From JABAYQ01 sp042091225 (GTDB lineage Bacteria; Bacteroidota; Bacteroidia; Flavobacteriales; UBA7312), in the NCBI GenBank assembly GCA_042091225.1, contig JBELHW010000076.1, positions 1-6,739 on the forward strand: a stretch of 6,739 nucleotides of DNA, read 5' to 3'. The translations under genes were made by a program, and so were the position numbers. Below are positions 5,850 through 6,739 of this stretch, in pieces (the stretch's first letter is position 1; every line of letters begins with the position of its first letter). A model generated the notes under the pieces. That model did not search any database. It was not told where the DNA came from and was given only the letters and a program-made list of their open reading frames with translations.

Positions 5850-6739
5850 ATGAATAATTTTTTCTTCTTTTTTTTAACACTTTTTATTCCCTTATCTTTA
5901 ATTGGGAATAATTATGAATCTAACGATTCTATTCCAAATAATTGGGTTGACAGTTTAATTTCCGAAATGTCATTGCAAGAAAAAGTTGGTCAGCTATTTA
6001 TGGTAGCTGCATATTCAAACAAAAATGAGAATCATGTCGAAGAAATTAGTCGATTAATAGAAGTTAATAAAATTGGAGGCCTGATGTTTATGCAAGGTGG
6101 ACCAATGCGTCAATTAAATTTGACTAATTTTTATCAAAATAAAAGTAAAATTCCTCTTTTAATTGCTCAAGATGCAGAATGGGGTTTATCTATGCGAATT
6201 GATAGTACGTTACGTTTTCCTTGGCAAATGACCTTAGGTGCAATTGAAGATTCTAGTTTGATTTATGAAATGGGAATTGAAATAGCTCGTCAATGTAGGA
6301 GGTTAGGGGTTCATATAAACTTTGCTCCTGTAGTAGATGTTAATTCAAATCCTAAAAATCCGATTATTAATAACAGATCCTTCGGAGAAGAACCTTATAA
6401 TGTTGCTAAACTTTCTAATGCTTACATGAAAGGTTTGCAAGATGGCAATGTTATCGCTTGCGCTAAACATTTTCCTGGTCATGGAGATACAGACGCAGAT
6501 TCTCACAAATCCTTACCAACTATTTTACATAAAAGATCTAGACTAGACAGTATTGATTTAGTACCATTTAAAAGTTTAATTGAAAATAATGTTGGAGCTA
6601 TTATGGTTGCTCATCTTCATGTACCTGAGTTAGATGACATTGATTCTGTAGCTTCATCATTGTCCTATAAAATTATCAACGATTTATTAAAAGAGGAGCT
6701 TGGCTTTGAGGGATTAGTAATAACTGATGCTCTTAATAT
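5850..6739 (+). CDS. Secreted glycoside hydrolase family 3 (NagZ-type N-acetylhexosaminidase), C-terminus missing
   Basis: The first 296 codons are present and run open to the right edge. Residues 1-18 form a hydrophobic leader (NNFFFFLTLFIPLSLIG) without basic residues, suggesting export. The family 3 TIM-barrel starts near residue 31: MSLQEKVGQLFMVA (39-52), IGGLMFMQGG, LIAQDAEWGLSMR, then INFAPVVDVNSNPKNP and NRSFGE. The signature KHFPGHGDTDADSH spans 206-219; Asp217 and His219 form the acid/base dyad typical of NagZ-like N-acetyl-beta-glucosaminidases. VITDAL contains Asp293, the expected nucleophile, just before the edge. All catalytic residues are therefore intact. In Bacteroidota such proteins often continue with a C-terminal beta-lactamase-like serine hydrolase domain, giving nearly 1000 residues; whether that holds here lies outside the window. 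The likely role is removal of GlcNAc from peptidoglycan fragments or chitin-like oligosaccharides in the periplasm. It follows the Usp gene by four bases. Confidence 0.92.
   Translation, partial: MNNFFFFFLTLFIPLSLIGNNYESNDSIPNNWVDSLISEMSLQEKVGQLFMVAAYSNKNENHVEEISRLIEVNKIGGLMFMQGGPMRQLNLTNFYQNKSKIPLLIAQDAEWGLSMRIDSTLRFPWQMTLGAIEDSSLIYEMGIEIARQCRRLGVHINFAPVVDVNSNPKNPIINNRSFGEEPYNVAKLSNAYMKGLQDGNVIACAKHFPGHGDTDADSHKSLPTILHKRSRLDSIDLVPFKSLIENNVGAIMVAHLHVPELDDIDSVASSLSYKIINDLLKEELGFEGLVITDALN

Overview
The window comes from an AT-rich member of the Bacteroidota, most likely a flavobacterium-like lineage. This is an inference from several signs: no gene has a clear Shine-Dalgarno sequence; two intergenic regions carry exact TAnnTTTG boxes, the -7 element of the Bacteroidota housekeeping sigma factor; and the cluster small coiled-coil gene - zapA - 6S RNA - rny is typical of that phylum. 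Species cannot be assigned from the sequence alone.

Layout. Bases 1-1419 (minus strand) are the N-terminal 473 codons of a secreted M23 metallopeptidase that runs off the left edge. A divergent promoter region (1420-1558) follows, then a plus-strand cluster: a 92-aa coiled-coil protein (1559-1837), the cell-division protein ZapA (1851-2135), a structured non-coding RNA read as 6S RNA (about 2151-2333) and ribonuclease Y (2346-3878). Converging on rny, with only 13 bases between, is a minus-strand SirB1/transglutaminase-like protein (3892-4746). Upstream of it lies a short minus-strand remnant (4780-4914) resembling the extreme N-terminus of Bacteroidota nucleoside phosphorylases. A second plus-strand unit begins with a promoter box at 4931 and encodes a two-domain universal stress protein (4964-5845). 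Four bases later comes a secreted family 3 glycoside hydrolase (5850 to the right edge, incomplete), cut just after its catalytic Asp.

How the parts fit. The left half has an envelope and division theme (peptidoglycan peptidase, coiled-coil protein, ZapA) next to two RNA-level regulators: 6S RNA, which sequesters RNA polymerase, and RNase Y, the membrane-anchored endonuclease that initiates mRNA decay. The right half pairs stress sensing (Usp) with an N-acetylhexosaminidase-type enzyme probably used in muropeptide turnover. These are mostly conserved housekeeping genes. The points that repay attention are the 6S RNA with its promoter-like bubble, the rny start codon choice, the phosphorylase remnant, the palindrome inside the zapA-cluster promoter, and the altered catalytic residues of the transglutaminase-like protein. 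I found no CRISPR array, insertion sequence, tRNA, rRNA or clear mobile element.
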